Notes: generated by a model not told the origin, from the sequence alone. DNA of 35,365 bases from Gemmatimonadaceae bacterium (GCA_017881685.1 JADGQR010000064.1:1-35365); one strand, 5' to 3'. Numbered from the stretch's first letter, positions 24,121 to 33,070 are shown. Program-made: numbers and translations.

Positions 24121-25689
24121 ATGAAACTGATCGAGTGCGTTCCCAATTTCTCCGAAGGCCGGCGACCTGAAGTAGTGAAAGCAATCCGCGACGCGATCGC
24201 GAGCGTCAAGGGTGTCTCGATTCTCGACTCGTCATCCGATGAGTCGCACAATCGCTCAGTCATTACTTTCGTCGCGCCAATCGATACCGTCGTCGATGCC
24301 GCGTTTGCGGGAATGCGTGAAGCTGCAGAGCGCATCGATCTCCGCGGGCACCAGGGTGAACATCCCCGCATCGGTGCGACGGATGTCGTTCCCTTCGTTC
24401 CACTCGAAGATTCGACGATGGATGATTGCGTCTATCTTGCGCGTCAGCTCGGACAGCGAGTCGGAGCCGAGCTCGGAATTCCTGTTTTTCTATATGAGCG
24501 TGCGGCGTCGCGACCGACACGCGTGAATCTCGCGGACGTGCGTCGCGGACAGTTCGAAGGCCTGCGTGACGAGCTGGGGACGAATCCCGAGCGCGAACCG
24601 GATTTCGGTCCCAACAGGATTCACGAGTCGGCCGGCGCAACAGCGATCGGCGCGCGGCCATTTCTCGTTGCGTACAACGTGTATCTCGGAACGGCATCCA
24701 ATCTGGCCTTGGCGAAATCGATCGCGAAGCAGGTGCGCGAATCGTCGGGAGGATTCAAGGCTGTAAAAGGGCTCGGACTCGAGGTCGACGGGCAGGCGCA
24801 GGTTTCGATGAATCTCGTCGATACTGATCAGACAGCGCTGCACACAGTCTTTGACTTCATCAGCGAGAAAGCGCGCGCTGAAGGCGTCGAAGTGACATGG
24901 AGCGAGATCATCGGGCTCGTTCCCGAGAAGGTATTGTTTGAAGCTTCAAAGAATTACCTCAGGCTTGCGCAGTTCACTCCTGATCAGGTTCTCGAGCGCC
25001 AGGTCGCGCGCGCGATGGCATCGGCGCGTTCACAGGAACCAGTCGTTGCAGCATCTCCAGCCGAGTCCAGCTCGACCCCGACCGATTTCCTGAAAGCGAT
25101 CGCGTCTTCCGACCCTGTTCCTGGCGGAGGAAGCGTCTCCGCATATGCAGGCGCACTTGGCGCTTCGCTGGCCCGAATGGTGGCTGGCCTGACGATCGGC
25201 AGAAAGAAATACGCGGCGGTGGAAGCGGAAATGACGCTGCTCGCTGCAGAAGCCGAATCTCTCACCTCACAGCTTGCGACGCTCGTCGAGCGCGATGCGG
25301 ATGCATATGCTCTCGTCTCCGCCGCGTACAAGCTCCCGAAAGACTCGGAATCGGCCACCGCCGCACGAAACGCAGCAATAACCAAAGCGCTCCTCGGCGC
25401 CGCTGAAGTGCCGCTCGAGACGGCACGACTGTGTGCGAAGGTCGCACATCTCGCAAACGCCGTGGCTGCCAAGGGAAATTCAAATGCCGTCACCGACGCG
25501 GGTGTAGCTGCGCTTCTTGCCGAAGCCGGATGCAAGGGCGCCGCATACAACATCAGAGTCAATGTCGCCGCACTCTCCGACAGATCGCTCGGCCAGGATC
25601 TCGAGCGTGAAGCGCTGGACCTCGTCGCTCAGACGTCGCGTGCGACAGCTGAGGCTTGCGCAACAGTCGAAAGAGGCATAACAACTTAG
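24121..25689 (+). CDS. Fused glutamate formimidoyltransferase-formimidoyltetrahydrofolate cyclodeaminase
   Basis: From ATG 24121 the protein has 522 residues. Residues 1 to about 300 are the formiminotransferase: MKLIECVPNFSEGR, SHNRSVITFV, GEHPRIGATDVVPFVP (with the conserved His) and SGGFKAVKGLGLEV. After an Ala/Ser/Pro linker at about 305-320, residues about 320-522 are the cyclodeaminase: DPVPGGGSVSAYAGALGASL and NSNAVTDAGVAALLAEA. Together they move the formimino group from formiminoglutamate to tetrahydrofolate and release ammonia to give methenyl-THF, the end of one histidine degradation route. No other hut gene is in the window. The gene lies 16 nt after the phosphatase and is probably co-transcribed with it. 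Confidence 0.93.
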   Translation: MKLIECVPNFSEGRRPEVVKAIRDAIASVKGVSILDSSSDESHNRSVITFVAPIDTVVDAAFAGMREAAERIDLRGHQGEHPRIGATDVVPFVPLEDSTMDDCVYLARQLGQRVGAELGIPVFLYERAASRPTRVNLADVRRGQFEGLRDELGTNPEREPDFGPNRIHESAGATAIGARPFLVAYNVYLGTASNLALAKSIAKQVRESSGGFKAVKGLGLEVDGQAQVSMNLVDTDQTALHTVFDFISEKARAEGVEVTWSEIIGLVPEKVLFEASKNYLRLAQFTPDQVLERQVARAMASARSQEPVVAASPAESSSTPTDFLKAIASSDPVPGGGSVSAYAGALGASLARMVAGLTIGRKKYAAVEAEMTLLAAEAESLTSQLATLVERDADAYALVSAAYKLPKDSESATAARNAAITKALLGAAEVPLETARLCAKVAHLANAVAAKGNSNAVTDAGVAALLAEAGCKGAAYNIRVNVAALSDRSLGQDLEREALDLVAQTSRATAEACATVERGITT

Positions 25690-25736
25690 GCAGCCGAGAT
25701 CTTGTTGTGCGGTTGGTCAACCCGCGTCGAGTGACC

Positions 25737-26408
25737 ATGAATCGATTGTTGCCGCTTGCAGGCTCGATCGCGATTGCTGTTTCGCTTTCCGGTGCTTCCT
25801 CGCAGGAAGCACCTGCCATTTCGCGCGGAGATCGGCAGCTCGCGGGTGAATGGCAGGGCGAAGTCAGTGCGTCGGGAGCGCTCGCCCGAATGAACCTCAG
25901 TCTTTACGAAGACGGGACGTACGTAAAGCGTGTCGTCTTCGTCAACGAGTTCGGATGGACCGCCGAGGGCTCAACGCTTTTCATCGCACCAATTGCGCGA
26001 AGCGGCGATTCGATTCTTTATGGCCGCGCCATGCCGATGGAGATGAAGCTCGCCGACTCGTCGCTCGTGACGCGCTCCGGCAGGGACTCTCTCAAACTTC
26101 GCCGCGCCACGTGGGCAGTCGAGCAGTCTCCGCTACTCGGCCGCTGGCAGGGACAGACAGAATTCGGCGAAGAGCTGACTGAAGACTTCACAGCTGACGG
26201 AAAGCTCGTCGTCACGATAACACTCGCGCATGAGGCTGGGCGTTACTCGGTGGATCACGGCGTTATCGAGTGGTGGGAGCAGATTCCGAATCCCGGAAGG
26301 CGCCACGAGAAGTTCGAGATCGACGGAGACAAACTGAGAGTGTTCGTCACGCCGAAGCTTCCGCCGATGGAGCTCTCTCGCACTACTGACCAGCTCGTCT
26401 CAAAGTAA
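25737..26408 (+). CDS. Secreted protein with two lipocalin-like repeats, function unknown
   Basis: I start it at ATG 25737 (223 residues); GTG 25731 is 6 nt upstream in frame. A Sec signal peptide is clear: MNRLLPLAGSIAIAVSLSG, then ASSQ near residue 22. The mature part has two related segments, LAGEWQGEVSASG ... LYEDGTYVKRVVF and LLGRWQGQTEFGE ... FTADGKLVVTITLA, each beginning with xWQG and followed by an acidic-Asp/Gly-strand pattern. It probably consists of two small beta-barrel or lipocalin-like domains outside the cytoplasm. It follows the FTCD gene by 47 nt. Its 3' end faces map, 29 nt away. Confidence 0.7.
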   Translation: MNRLLPLAGSIAIAVSLSGASSQEAPAISRGDRQLAGEWQGEVSASGALARMNLSLYEDGTYVKRVVFVNEFGWTAEGSTLFIAPIARSGDSILYGRAMPMEMKLADSSLVTRSGRDSLKLRRATWAVEQSPLLGRWQGQTEFGEELTEDFTADGKLVVTITLAHEAGRYSVDHGVIEWWEQIPNPGRRHEKFEIDGDKLRVFVTPKLPPMELSRTTDQLVSK

Positions 26409-26437
26409 GAAAAGCGCCGCAATCGCGACGCGGGAAT

Positions 26438-27190
26438 TCAAGCGGCGGTAAGAACCCGCGGGCCGTTCTCTGTGATCGCCACTGTGTGCTCGAAGTGTGC
26501 TGAGCGCGTCCCGTCGAGCGTCACGACGGTCCATTTGTCCGGCATCGTGCGAATTCCTGGCTTCCCCACATTGACCATGGGCTCGATCGCGATGGTCAAT
26601 CCTGGCATGAGTCTGATTCCGCGCTTTGGCTTGCCGTAGTTCGGAACCTGCGGCTCTTCGTGGAACCCAGTGCCTATGCCGTGTCCGACGAGATCTCTGA
26701 CGACGCTGAAGCCCGCACGCTCGACGATGTCCTGCACCGCGGCGCCTATGTCGCCCAGATGATTTCCAGCGCGCGCTGCCTTCACGCCGGCATCGAGTGC
26801 CTCACGCGTCACCCTGAGCAGGCGCTCGGATTCCTCCGACACCTTTCCTACGGGGACTGTCGTCGCTGAATCAGTGTGATAGCCTTCATAATGAACGCCG
26901 ACGTCGATCGAGATAATGTCTCCTTCGATCAGCGTTCTCTTTTTCGACGGGATGCCGTGAACGATCTCGTTGTTGATCGAGCTGCAGATGCTCGCAGGGA
27001 AATTGTACAGCCCCTTGAAGGAAGGCACAGCGCCGGGATGACTGCGAATGAAATCCTCGGCGATGGCGTCGAGCTGAGCGGTCGTCATTCCGGGTTTCAC
27101 CGACTGCTCCATCAGCTTCACAGTGTCAGCGAGAATGCGGCCACCGGCTGCCATGATCTCTATCTCACGCTGTGATTTGAGCTGAATCAA
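26438..27190 (-). CDS. map: Methionine aminopeptidase, type I
   Basis: The protein has 250 residues, the short type I form without an N-terminal zinc-finger extension. The pita-bread metal site is visible: the HGIP strand (IVHGIPSKKR), SIDVGVHYEGYHTDSATT (two Asp ligands), GHGIGTGFHEEPQVPNYG (His), TIAIEPMV (Glu) and the last Glu in SAHFEHTVAIT. It removes N-terminal Met from new proteins at the ribosome exit. Its ATG overlaps the adk stop as ATGA (27187-27190). It is the last gene of the ribosomal block; a convergent gene follows, so infA, rpsM, rpsK, rpoA and rplQ are not next to it. Confidence 0.96.
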   Translation of the reverse strand: MIQLKSQREIEIMAAGGRILADTVKLMEQSVKPGMTTAQLDAIAEDFIRSHPGAVPSFKGLYNFPASICSSINNEIVHGIPSKKRTLIEGDIISIDVGVHYEGYHTDSATTVPVGKVSEESERLLRVTREALDAGVKAARAGNHLGDIGAAVQDIVERAGFSVVRDLVGHGIGTGFHEEPQVPNYGKPKRGIRLMPGLTIAIEPMVNVGKPGIRTMPDKWTVVTLDGTRSAHFEHTVAITENGPRVLTAA

Positions 27191-27825
27191 TCTTCCTCCA
27201 GCGCCTTCATCGCTCGCTCGCTGATCTCATTCACATCGCCGGTCGCGTCGATCTTCACGAGATCCATCTTCCTTTCTTTCGTCCACTCGATGACCGGCTC
27301 TGTCTGCGCCTGATACACCTTGAGACGATTGCGGATCGACTGGGGCTCGTCGTCCTTTCGGCGGACAAGCTTTCCCCCGCACTTCTCACATGTCGTTCCC
27401 GGCTCGAGGCCTTTGTACGGAGTCTGACACTTTTCGCAGACGACGCGTCCACCCAGCCGGTTTACGAGCTCGTCCTCAGGCACGTCGAACAGCAGGAACT
27501 TGTCGACCTTTCGGCCGAGCTCGGCAAGCATGGTCGTGAGACCTTCAGCCTGCGGAACGGTGCGAACGACTCCATCGAGGATCGCACCTTTCGCGGCTGC
27601 CGGAGACGACAGCACTTCCTTCATGATGCCGAGGATGACGGAATCGGGGACCAGATCTCCGCGATCCATGTAGGCTTTTGCAGCGAGGCCCTGTTCGGTG
27701 CCATCGCGCACGGCGGCGCGGAGAACGTCACCAGTTGCAATCTTGGGAATGCCGAGCCTTTCGGCGATTATCTCGCCCTGTGTGCCCTTACCGGCGCCAG
27801 GCGGACCAAGCAGGACGACTATCAT
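27187..27825 (-). CDS. adk: Adenylate kinase with zinc-binding lid
   Basis: The protein has 212 residues. The P-loop is GPPGAGKGT near the start. The AMP-binding region includes GDVLRAAVRDGTEQG, and the LID region carries two CxxC pairs (CEKC ... CEKC), the zinc-bearing form. GVVRTVPQAEGL is a near version of the family's conserved DGFPRT segment (here DGVVRT, a noticeable difference: Phe-Pro are replaced by Val-Val). It interconverts ATP, AMP and ADP. ATG 27825 follows secY by 12 nt; this secY-adk-map order is standard for the spc operon. Confidence 0.95.
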   Translation of the reverse strand: MIVVLLGPPGAGKGTQGEIIAERLGIPKIATGDVLRAAVRDGTEQGLAAKAYMDRGDLVPDSVILGIMKEVLSSPAAAKGAILDGVVRTVPQAEGLTTMLAELGRKVDKFLLFDVPEDELVNRLGGRVVCEKCQTPYKGLEPGTTCEKCGGKLVRRKDDEPQSIRNRLKVYQAQTEPVIEWTKERKMDLVKIDATGDVNEISERAMKALEED

Positions 27826-27837
27826 GCGACGGACGGC

Positions 27838-29169
27838 TTAGTAGCCACCCATCGCCTGACGACCGCGATAGCGAACGCGGCCCTTCTTCATGAAGCCGTC
27901 GTACTTGCGTAGCAGCAGGTGCTGCTGGATCTGCTGCATGGTATCGAGAGCAACACCGACGACGATCAGCAGCGACGTTCCACCGAACCGGAATGGCACA
28001 TTCACCGCATCCGAAATGAACTGCGGGAGAAGCGCGATGAACGTCAGGAAGATTGCGCCGGGAAGCGTGATTCTCGTCACCACGTAGTCGATGTACTCTG
28101 CCGTCTTCGATCCCGGCTTAACACCGGGAATGAATCCACCCTGCTTCTTCAGGTTCTCCGACAGGTCGAGCGGATTGAAAATGATCGACGTGTAGAAGTA
28201 CGTGAAGAAAACGATCAACACCGCCTGCAGCATGTAGAACAGCCACGTCCCCGGAGCGAAGTACTCAGCCATGCGCTGCGCTGCCGGGTTGCCGCTGAAC
28301 TGCGCGATAGCGCCGGGAACGACGATCACGGACTGCGCGAAAATGATCGGCATGACGCCCGACGCATTCACGCGAAGCGGGATGAAGTTCTTCGCAGACT
28401 CACGCATGCGACCACGTGCCATCGTGCGCTGCGGGATCTGAATCATGATGCGTCGTGCTGCCATGGTGACGGCAACCGTCGCGGCCACCACCGCGACCAT
28501 CACAATGCCAAGGACGAGCAGCGAGAACAGACCAATCGCCTGCGTCTGCACGAAGCGGAACGTGCTGAAGATGCCCGGCCAGAAGCGCTCGACGATCGAG
28601 AAGAAAATGATCAGCGAAGCGCCGTTGCCCAGACCGCGCTCAGTGATCTGCTCACCGAGCCACATCACGAAGATCGCGCCTGCGGTCAGGAAGAGCACCA
28701 TCTGCAGCTTGAATCCGAATCCGGGATTCAGAACTGCATTCTGCAGCGAGGATGTGAACAGGGAGAAGCCCCATCCCTGCACCATCGCGAGCAGAACGGT
28801 GAGGTATCTCGACCACTGCGTGATCGTTTTCCGGCCTTCCTCATCCTTCTGCATCTTTTCGACTGTCGGCACGACTGCGCCGGCGATCTGCATGAAGATG
28901 CTGGAGGAGATGTACGGCATGATTCCGAGCGCGAACACCGTCGCGCGCGAAAGTCCGCCGCCAACGAAGAGATCGTAGAGACCGAGGATGCCGCCGCTTC
29001 CCTGATTCTTGAAGAAGTCAGTGAGAGCGACGACGTCGACACCAGGCACCGTGATATGCGCACCCGTGCGGTAAAGCACGAGGCATATGAAAGTGAAGGT
29101 GATTTTTTGCCACAGCTCGGGGGTTCGGTAGATGTTCTGAACCGCCGCTGCCGGGTTGTTTTGTGCCAT
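27838..29169 (-). CDS. secY: Preprotein translocase subunit SecY
   Basis: From ATG 29169 the protein has 443 residues; the ribosome site GAGGAGTAGA precedes it and overlaps the rplO stop. An upstream in-frame start would add only 16 residues read through rplO. Ten membrane helices are expected. The plug/TM2 region has GGILGLYDLFVGGGLSR, and other SecY patterns are GIMPYISSSIFMQ, LGEQITERGLGNG and, near the C-terminus, the cytoplasmic loop SENLKKQGGFIPGVKPG. It is the central pore of the Sec translocon, with SecE and SecG encoded elsewhere. Confidence 0.97.
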   Translation of the reverse strand: MAQNNPAAAVQNIYRTPELWQKITFTFICLVLYRTGAHITVPGVDVVALTDFFKNQGSGGILGLYDLFVGGGLSRATVFALGIMPYISSSIFMQIAGAVVPTVEKMQKDEEGRKTITQWSRYLTVLLAMVQGWGFSLFTSSLQNAVLNPGFGFKLQMVLFLTAGAIFVMWLGEQITERGLGNGASLIIFFSIVERFWPGIFSTFRFVQTQAIGLFSLLVLGIVMVAVVAATVAVTMAARRIMIQIPQRTMARGRMRESAKNFIPLRVNASGVMPIIFAQSVIVVPGAIAQFSGNPAAQRMAEYFAPGTWLFYMLQAVLIVFFTYFYTSIIFNPLDLSENLKKQGGFIPGVKPGSKTAEYIDYVVTRITLPGAIFLTFIALLPQFISDAVNVPFRFGGTSLLIVVGVALDTMQQIQQHLLLRKYDGFMKKGRVRYRGRQAMGGY

Positions 29170-29170
29170 T

Positions 29171-29677
29171 CTACTCCTCGACGCGGCCGCCGGCCGCTTC
29201 GATCTTTTCGCGCGCACCCGCGCTCATCTTAATTCCGCGAACGGTTACAGCACGAGACAGATCGCCATTGGCGAGCACCTTCGCCGGTCCCTTACGGGCA
29301 GTGATCAATCCAGCCTGAATCAGAGAGTCTCTCGTCACTTCCGTCCCTGCCGGCAGGCGCTGCTCGAGATCGCTCAGACGAACGACCTGATGCTCGACAC
29401 GAAAGATATTCGTGAAACCACGCTTTGGCAGGCGCCGCGTGAGCGGCATCTGGCCACCCTCGAACTGGGGCTTTCCGCCACCAGGTCCGTGGTGTCCGGC
29501 GCGCGCCTTCATACCTTTGTGTCCCTTACCTGACGTCTTTCCTGTGCCCGATCCCGGGCCGCGGCCAAGTCGCTTGCGGTCGCGATGCGAGCCCGGAGCC
29601 GGCACAAGATTGTGCAGCCCCAGCTTCTCTACGCTTTCGGTTACGACGGCATCAGCCGCCTTCTTTCTGCTTGCCAC
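29171..29677 (-). CDS. rplO: 50S ribosomal protein L15
   Basis: The protein has 168 residues, slightly longer than the usual 145-150 because of about 15 extra N-terminal residues (MASRKKAADAVVTES). L15 features are GLHNLVPAPGSHRDRKRLGRG, a Gly/Lys-rich loop GKTSGKGHKGMKARAG, QMPLTRRLPKRGF and the terminal domain ending in IEAAGGRVEE. The start is GTG 29677, 3 nt after the rpmD stop, with GAGGGA as ribosome site. It binds 23S rRNA late in large-subunit assembly. Confidence 0.97.
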   Translation of the reverse strand: MASRKKAADAVVTESVEKLGLHNLVPAPGSHRDRKRLGRGPGSGTGKTSGKGHKGMKARAGHHGPGGGKPQFEGGQMPLTRRLPKRGFTNIFRVEHQVVRLSDLEQRLPAGTEVTRDSLIQAGLITARKGPAKVLANGDLSRAVTVRGIKMSAGAREKIEAAGGRVEE

Positions 29678-29680
29678 GGG

Positions 29681-29932
29681 TTATCCCTCTACCGGCGTCA
29701 CTTCAACCAGATGACGCACGCGTTTGATCTGACCGCGCAGGGACGGTGAGTCCTGCACTATGATTTCTGCCTGGTGATGACGAAGACCCATCGCCTCGAG
29801 CGTCTGGCGCATTCTCCACGAATGTCCAATTCCGCTGCGGACCTGCTTGATCCGCACCTTGCCGGTCGTCAGGATCGACTTCGGCGTGCTGCGGGGTCCC
29901 TTCGTATTCCACCATACATGTGTTCTAGGCAA
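29681..29932 (-). CDS. rpmD: 50S ribosomal protein L30, with possible N-terminal extension
   Basis: The frame from TTG 29932 gives 83 residues, while L30 usually has about 60. The L30 fold itself starts at [25 protein letters not shown], and GTG 29857 would give a normal 58-residue protein. I keep the longer form because codons just before the fold ([15 protein letters not shown]) have strongly GC-biased third positions like the neighbouring genes, and the TTG overlaps the rpsE stop by 8 nt. The first ten codons look less coding. The true start is unsettled. Confidence 0.85.
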   Translation of the reverse strand: MPRTHVWWNTKGPRSTPKSILTTGKVRIKQVRSGIGHSWRMRQTLEAMGLRHHQAEIIVQDSPSLRGQIKRVRHLVEVTPVEG

Positions 29933-30749
29933 GTTGCGCCTCCTTTACTTTGGCTCTCGACCGATAGCCGAGTGAGCTGACTTCGACACCACGCTCGCGC
30001 GCGATCTCTTCGACTGTCGTGAGCTGCTTGAGTCCGTCGAGCGCGGCCAGCACCATGTTGTGCGGGTTGGTCGAGCCAAGGCTCTTCGTAAGAATGTCGC
30101 TGATACCACAGCATTCCATGATGGCGCGAACCGCACCGCCGGCGATTACACCGGCTCCCGGCGCCGCCGGCTTCATGAGAACCTTTCCTGCGCCGTGCTG
30201 TCCGACGACTTCGTGAGGAATCGTTCCGCCTGTCATCGGAACACGCGCCATGTTGCGGCGTGCGCCGTCGACTGCCTTGCGGACCGCTTCGGAAACTTCG
30301 TTCGCCTTGCCGGTCGAGAATCCGACCTTGCCCTGACCGTCGCCGACGGCGACAAGAGCGTTGAAGGAGAAACGACGTCCACCCTTCACGACCTTCGCGA
30401 CACGGTTGATCGCGATGACGTTCTCGACGAGCTCGCTTCCGCCTTCGCCTCGACCACCGTCGCCACGTCCGCCGTCACGTCCGCCCTTTCCGTCGCGGGA
30501 GCGACCTGCACCGCCTTCACGACCGCCGCCGCTGCCGCCGCCTGGGCCACCGCGTCCGCCGCCAGGACCACCACGTCCGCCGCCACCACCACCGGGGCCA
30601 CCACGTCCACCGCCGCCACGTCCGCCGCGACCGCCAGGGCCACCGGCTCCGCCGCCGCTGCGTGCGCTACGACCTGGGCCGCTACGGGCCGCTGCCGCTG
30701 GACGTTCGTCCGCTGCCGGCGTTCCTGCTTCTGTTTCGTTCTCAGCCAT
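29925..30749 (-). CDS. rpsE: 30S ribosomal protein S5 with long RGG-rich N-terminal extension
   Basis: The protein has 274 residues, against about 165 for ordinary S5. The S5 domain is residues about 105-274: [21 protein letters not shown], then [45 protein letters not shown]-type [11 protein letters not shown] and a normal C-terminus. Residues 1 to about 104 are an acidic/Ala start followed by repeats of Gly-Gly-Arg, Arg-Gly-Gly and Gly-Gly-Pro, that is, an RGG/GGRG low-complexity, strongly basic tail. ATG 30749 is 3 nt after the rplR stop. S5 sits at the mRNA entry channel, so the tail might touch mRNA; that is inference. Confidence 0.95.
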   Translation of the reverse strand: MAENETEAGTPAADERPAAAARSGPGRSARSGGGAGGPGGRGGRGGGGRGGPGGGGGGRGGPGGGRGGPGGGSGGGREGGAGRSRDGKGGRDGGRGDGGRGEGGSELVENVIAINRVAKVVKGGRRFSFNALVAVGDGQGKVGFSTGKANEVSEAVRKAVDGARRNMARVPMTGGTIPHEVVGQHGAGKVLMKPAAPGAGVIAGGAVRAIMECCGISDILTKSLGSTNPHNMVLAALDGLKQLTTVEEIARERGVEVSSLGYRSRAKVKEAQLA

Positions 30750-30752
30750 TGC

Positions 30753-31109
30753 TTAAAACTCCAACCCGCCTTCGCGGGCTCCGTCGGCCACCGCTTTCAC
30801 GCGGCCGTGGTATTTGTAACCACCGCGATCGAACACGACCTTGGTGACTCCGGCTTCTTTCGCCTTCTCGGCGATTCGCTTGCCGACTTCGGTGGACTTT
30901 GCCGTCTTCTTTCCTTCGAATCCTGCATCGGTGACGGTCATCAGCGTGTGCTGCTTGTCGTCGTCGACGAGCTGTGCATAGATGTGCTTGAGCGAGCGAT
31001 AGATCACCAGACGCGGACGCTCTGCCGTTCCGTTCACCTTCTTCCGGACGCGGAAATGGCGACGCGTGCGCAATCCAGAGCGCGAGCGCGCTGTAGTTGT
31101 CTTTCCCAT
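30753..31109 (-). CDS. rplR: 50S ribosomal protein L18
   Basis: The protein has 118 residues, the normal length. The basic N-terminus ([16 protein letters not shown]) and the 5S rRNA-binding domain ([40 protein letters not shown], ending REGGLEF) are intact. Its start overlaps the rplF stop by one base (TAATG), indicating coupled translation. L18 carries 5S rRNA into the large subunit together with L5. Confidence 0.97.
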   Translation of the reverse strand: MGKTTTARSRSGLRTRRHFRVRKKVNGTAERPRLVIYRSLKHIYAQLVDDDKQHTLMTVTDAGFEGKKTAKSTEVGKRIAEKAKEAGVTKVVFDRGGYKYHGRVKAVADGAREGGLEF

Positions 31110-31648
31110 TACTTGCCTCCGGCCTTTCCGGCCTTACGCCGGATCTGCTCGCCTGCGTACTTGATGCCCTTGCCCTTGTAAGGCTCGGGTGGACGAAGGC
31201 CGCGCAGCTCTGCCGCAACCTGTCCGACGATCTCCTTGTTTGCGCCTTCGATGAGAATCTGAGTCGGAAGCGGCGCCTTGAGCGTAATGCCCTTCGGTGC
31301 CTTGTACTCGATCGCGTGCGAGTATCCAAGAGCGAGCTGCAGTCCATAAGGACGCGTCTCAGCCTTGTATCCAACGCCGACGATGTCGAGCTGCTTCGAG
31401 AAACCCTTCGTGACGCCTTCGACCATGTTCGCGATCAGAGTGCGGCTCAGTCCGTGAAGCGCCTTGTGCTTCGGATCGTCGCTGGGACGGTTCACCGTTA
31501 CGGTGCCGTTCTCCTGCGAGACGATCATCTCGGCCGGAATGGTGCGCGACAGCTCACCCTTCGGACCTTTCACGGTTACACGGTTGTGGTCGAGAGTGAC
31601 GGTCACTCCTGCCGGAACCGGAATCGGATTCTTTCCAATACGTGACAT
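31109..31648 (-). CDS. rplF: 50S ribosomal protein L6
   Basis: The protein has 179 residues in two similar domains, as usual: [19 protein letters not shown] with [17 protein letters not shown] in the first, and [19 protein letters not shown], then [32 protein letters not shown] in the second. The signature [22 protein letters not shown] is complete. ATG 31648 follows the rpsH stop by 10 nt. It binds 23S rRNA near the factor-binding site. Confidence 0.97.
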   Translation of the reverse strand: MSRIGKNPIPVPAGVTVTLDHNRVTVKGPKGELSRTIPAEMIVSQENGTVTVNRPSDDPKHKALHGLSRTLIANMVEGVTKGFSKQLDIVGVGYKAETRPYGLQLALGYSHAIEYKAPKGITLKAPLPTQILIEGANKEIVGQVAAELRGLRPPEPYKGKGIKYAGEQIRRKAGKAGGK

Positions 31649-31658
31649 TGGTTATCCC

Positions 31659-32060
31659 TTACCAGACGAGGGCGAGAATCTCGCCGCCCGTGCGCGCCTG
31701 ACGTGCCTGGCGGTCCGACATCAGTCCCTGTGAGGTGCTGAGGATCGCCATGCCGAGGCCGTTACGAACGCGCGGAATTTCCGTCACGCCGACGTATTTG
31801 CGGAGGCCGGGCGTAGAGACACGCTTCAGCTCGCGAATGACCGGCTGTCCACCCTGCGCGTACTTGAGTACCACGCGAAGCGTCTTGCGGCCGCTCTCTT
31901 CTTCGAGAGTGCGATAGTCCTGAATGAAGTTGTTGTCCTTCAGGATTCTCGCGATCTCAACTTTCATTTTCGAGCCGGGCATGTCTACGCGGCGATGCTT
32001 TGCTCCGCATGCATTGCGGATGCGCGTCAACATGTCGGCAATCGGATCGGTCATGCTCAT
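31659..32060 (-). CDS. rpsH: 30S ribosomal protein S8
   Basis: The protein has 133 residues, normal for S8. Blocks: TDPIADMLTRIRNACGAKH at the start, KMKVEIARILKDNNFI, RVSTPGLRKYVGVTEIPRV and the terminal LSTSQGLMSDRQARQARTGGEILALVW. ATG at 32060; a second ATG two codons on is equally possible. The 56 nt between this start and the rpsN stop is the widest gap in this part of the block. In E. coli S8 represses the spc operon by binding its mRNA near rplE; I did not find an S8-like helix here. Confidence 0.96.
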   Translation of the reverse strand: MSMTDPIADMLTRIRNACGAKHRRVDMPGSKMKVEIARILKDNNFIQDYRTLEEESGRKTLRVVLKYAQGGQPVIRELKRVSTPGLRKYVGVTEIPRVRNGLGMAILSTSQGLMSDRQARQARTGGEILALVW

Positions 32061-32116
32061 TTAAAGTCTTGTCCCCGTTCTACCGTATCGCGTGAGCGAC
32101 GTGTAGAAGTAAATGG

Positions 32117-32302
32117 TTACCAGCTCGCCTTTCGCACGCCCGGGATCAGTCCCGAAAGTGCCATCTCGCGGAAGCAGATTCGGCAGAGGCCGAACTTTCT
32201 CAGGAACGCTCGCGAACGTCCGCAGCGCTGGCAGCGATTGTGCTGGCGCACCTGGAACTTCGGCTTCCGCTTGCTCTTCTCAACCATGGCTTTACGCGCC
32301 AT
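32117..32302 (-). CDS. rpsN: 30S ribosomal protein S14, zinc-binding type
   Basis: The protein has 61 residues, the short type Z form. Four cysteines in CxxC-x12-CxxC (CQRC and CRIC) bind zinc. Conserved pieces are [21 protein letters not shown] and the ending [11 protein letters not shown]. Type Z S14 does not depend on a zinc-free paralogue in this window. It assembles in the head of the small subunit and lies between rplE and rpsH as usual. Confidence 0.97.
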   Translation of the reverse strand: MARKAMVEKSKRKPKFQVRQHNRCQRCGRSRAFLRKFGLCRICFREMALSGLIPGVRKASW

Positions 32303-32342
32303 TAGCGATTCTCTCTACTGAAGAAGTGATTGGTGCCTGTCA

Positions 32343-33056
32343 TCACGACTGCACGATGATTGGCTTGTCGTCGCCGCGGAACGGCATGCCAAGCTCGCGC
32401 AGAAGCGCAAGCGCCATGTCGTCCTTGTTCGTCGTCGTGACGAACGTGATGTCCATGCCGTGGATCTGCTCGACCATGTCGTAGTTGATCTCCGGGAAGA
32501 TCATCTGCTCCTTGACGCCGAGGCTGTAGTTTCCGCGACCGTCGAACGACCGCGTGTTGACACCGCGGAAATCGCGTATGCGCGGAATCGCGACGGTGAT
32601 GAAGCGATCGAGGAACTCCCACATGCGAGCGCCACGAAGCGTTACTGCCGCGCCGATCTCCTGGCCTTCACGAAGACCGAAGTTGGCGATCGACTTCTTC
32701 GCCTTGCGGCGCACCGGACGCTGTCCGGTGATGATCGCCAGCTCTTCGACGACGCGATCGAGGACCTTGGGGTTCTTGATTGCTTCGCCGACGCCGCAGT
32801 TCACGACGATCTTCTCGACCGTCGGGATCTCGTGAACGTTGGCGAGTCCGAACTGCTCCATGAGGCGCGCGCGAACGGTCTTGTTGTAGTAGTCCTTGAG
32901 CCGCGGCGAAGGAATCGGAAGATCGACGCCCGCGTGCGGGCCCTGCTTGATCTCTCCACCCTTCTTCTCACCCTTCTGGGCCTTTGACGTCTTGGCCTGG
33001 TTCGGGGTGCCGCCGCCCTTTGCGGGCTTTGCCGGCTTCTTCTCTGTCGTTGCCAT
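32343..33056 (-). CDS. rplE: 50S ribosomal protein L5 with Lys-rich N-terminal extension
   Basis: The protein has 237 residues, against about 180 for the family. The L5 domain starts around residue 49 ([29 protein letters not shown]) and continues with [33 protein letters not shown] and [28 protein letters not shown]. Residues 1-48 are a Lys/Pro/Gly/Ala-rich tail ([25 protein letters not shown]) without order-promoting residues. ATG 33056 has GAGA upstream. L5 with L18 and 5S rRNA forms the central protuberance. The 14-nt gap to rplX is normal. Confidence 0.96.
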   Translation of the reverse strand: MATTEKKPAKPAKGGGTPNQAKTSKAQKGEKKGGEIKQGPHAGVDLPIPSPRLKDYYNKTVRARLMEQFGLANVHEIPTVEKIVVNCGVGEAIKNPKVLDRVVEELAIITGQRPVRRKAKKSIANFGLREGQEIGAAVTLRGARMWEFLDRFITVAIPRIRDFRGVNTRSFDGRGNYSLGVKEQMIFPEINYDMVEQIHGMDITFVTTTNKDDMALALLRELGMPFRGDDKPIIVQS

Positions 33057-33070
33057 TTATCTCTCTCCGG

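Noticed and set aside
26409-26465. Hairpin terminator between the secreted-protein gene and map
   Set aside because: Only short 5-6-bp inverted matches with 20-nt or longer loops that compete with each other and overlap the map end; not convincing.
27919-29232. Long open frame (437 codons) on the strand opposite secY
   Set aside because: It is the antisense of the clear secY gene, rich in His/Arg/Glu as expected of an opposite-strand shadow, and has no recognisable domain.
30060-31181. Thr/Ala-rich open frame of 373 codons opposite rpsE and rplR
   Set aside because: Arises from the Gly/Arg repeat codons of the S5 tail read backwards; rpsE and rplR are certain.
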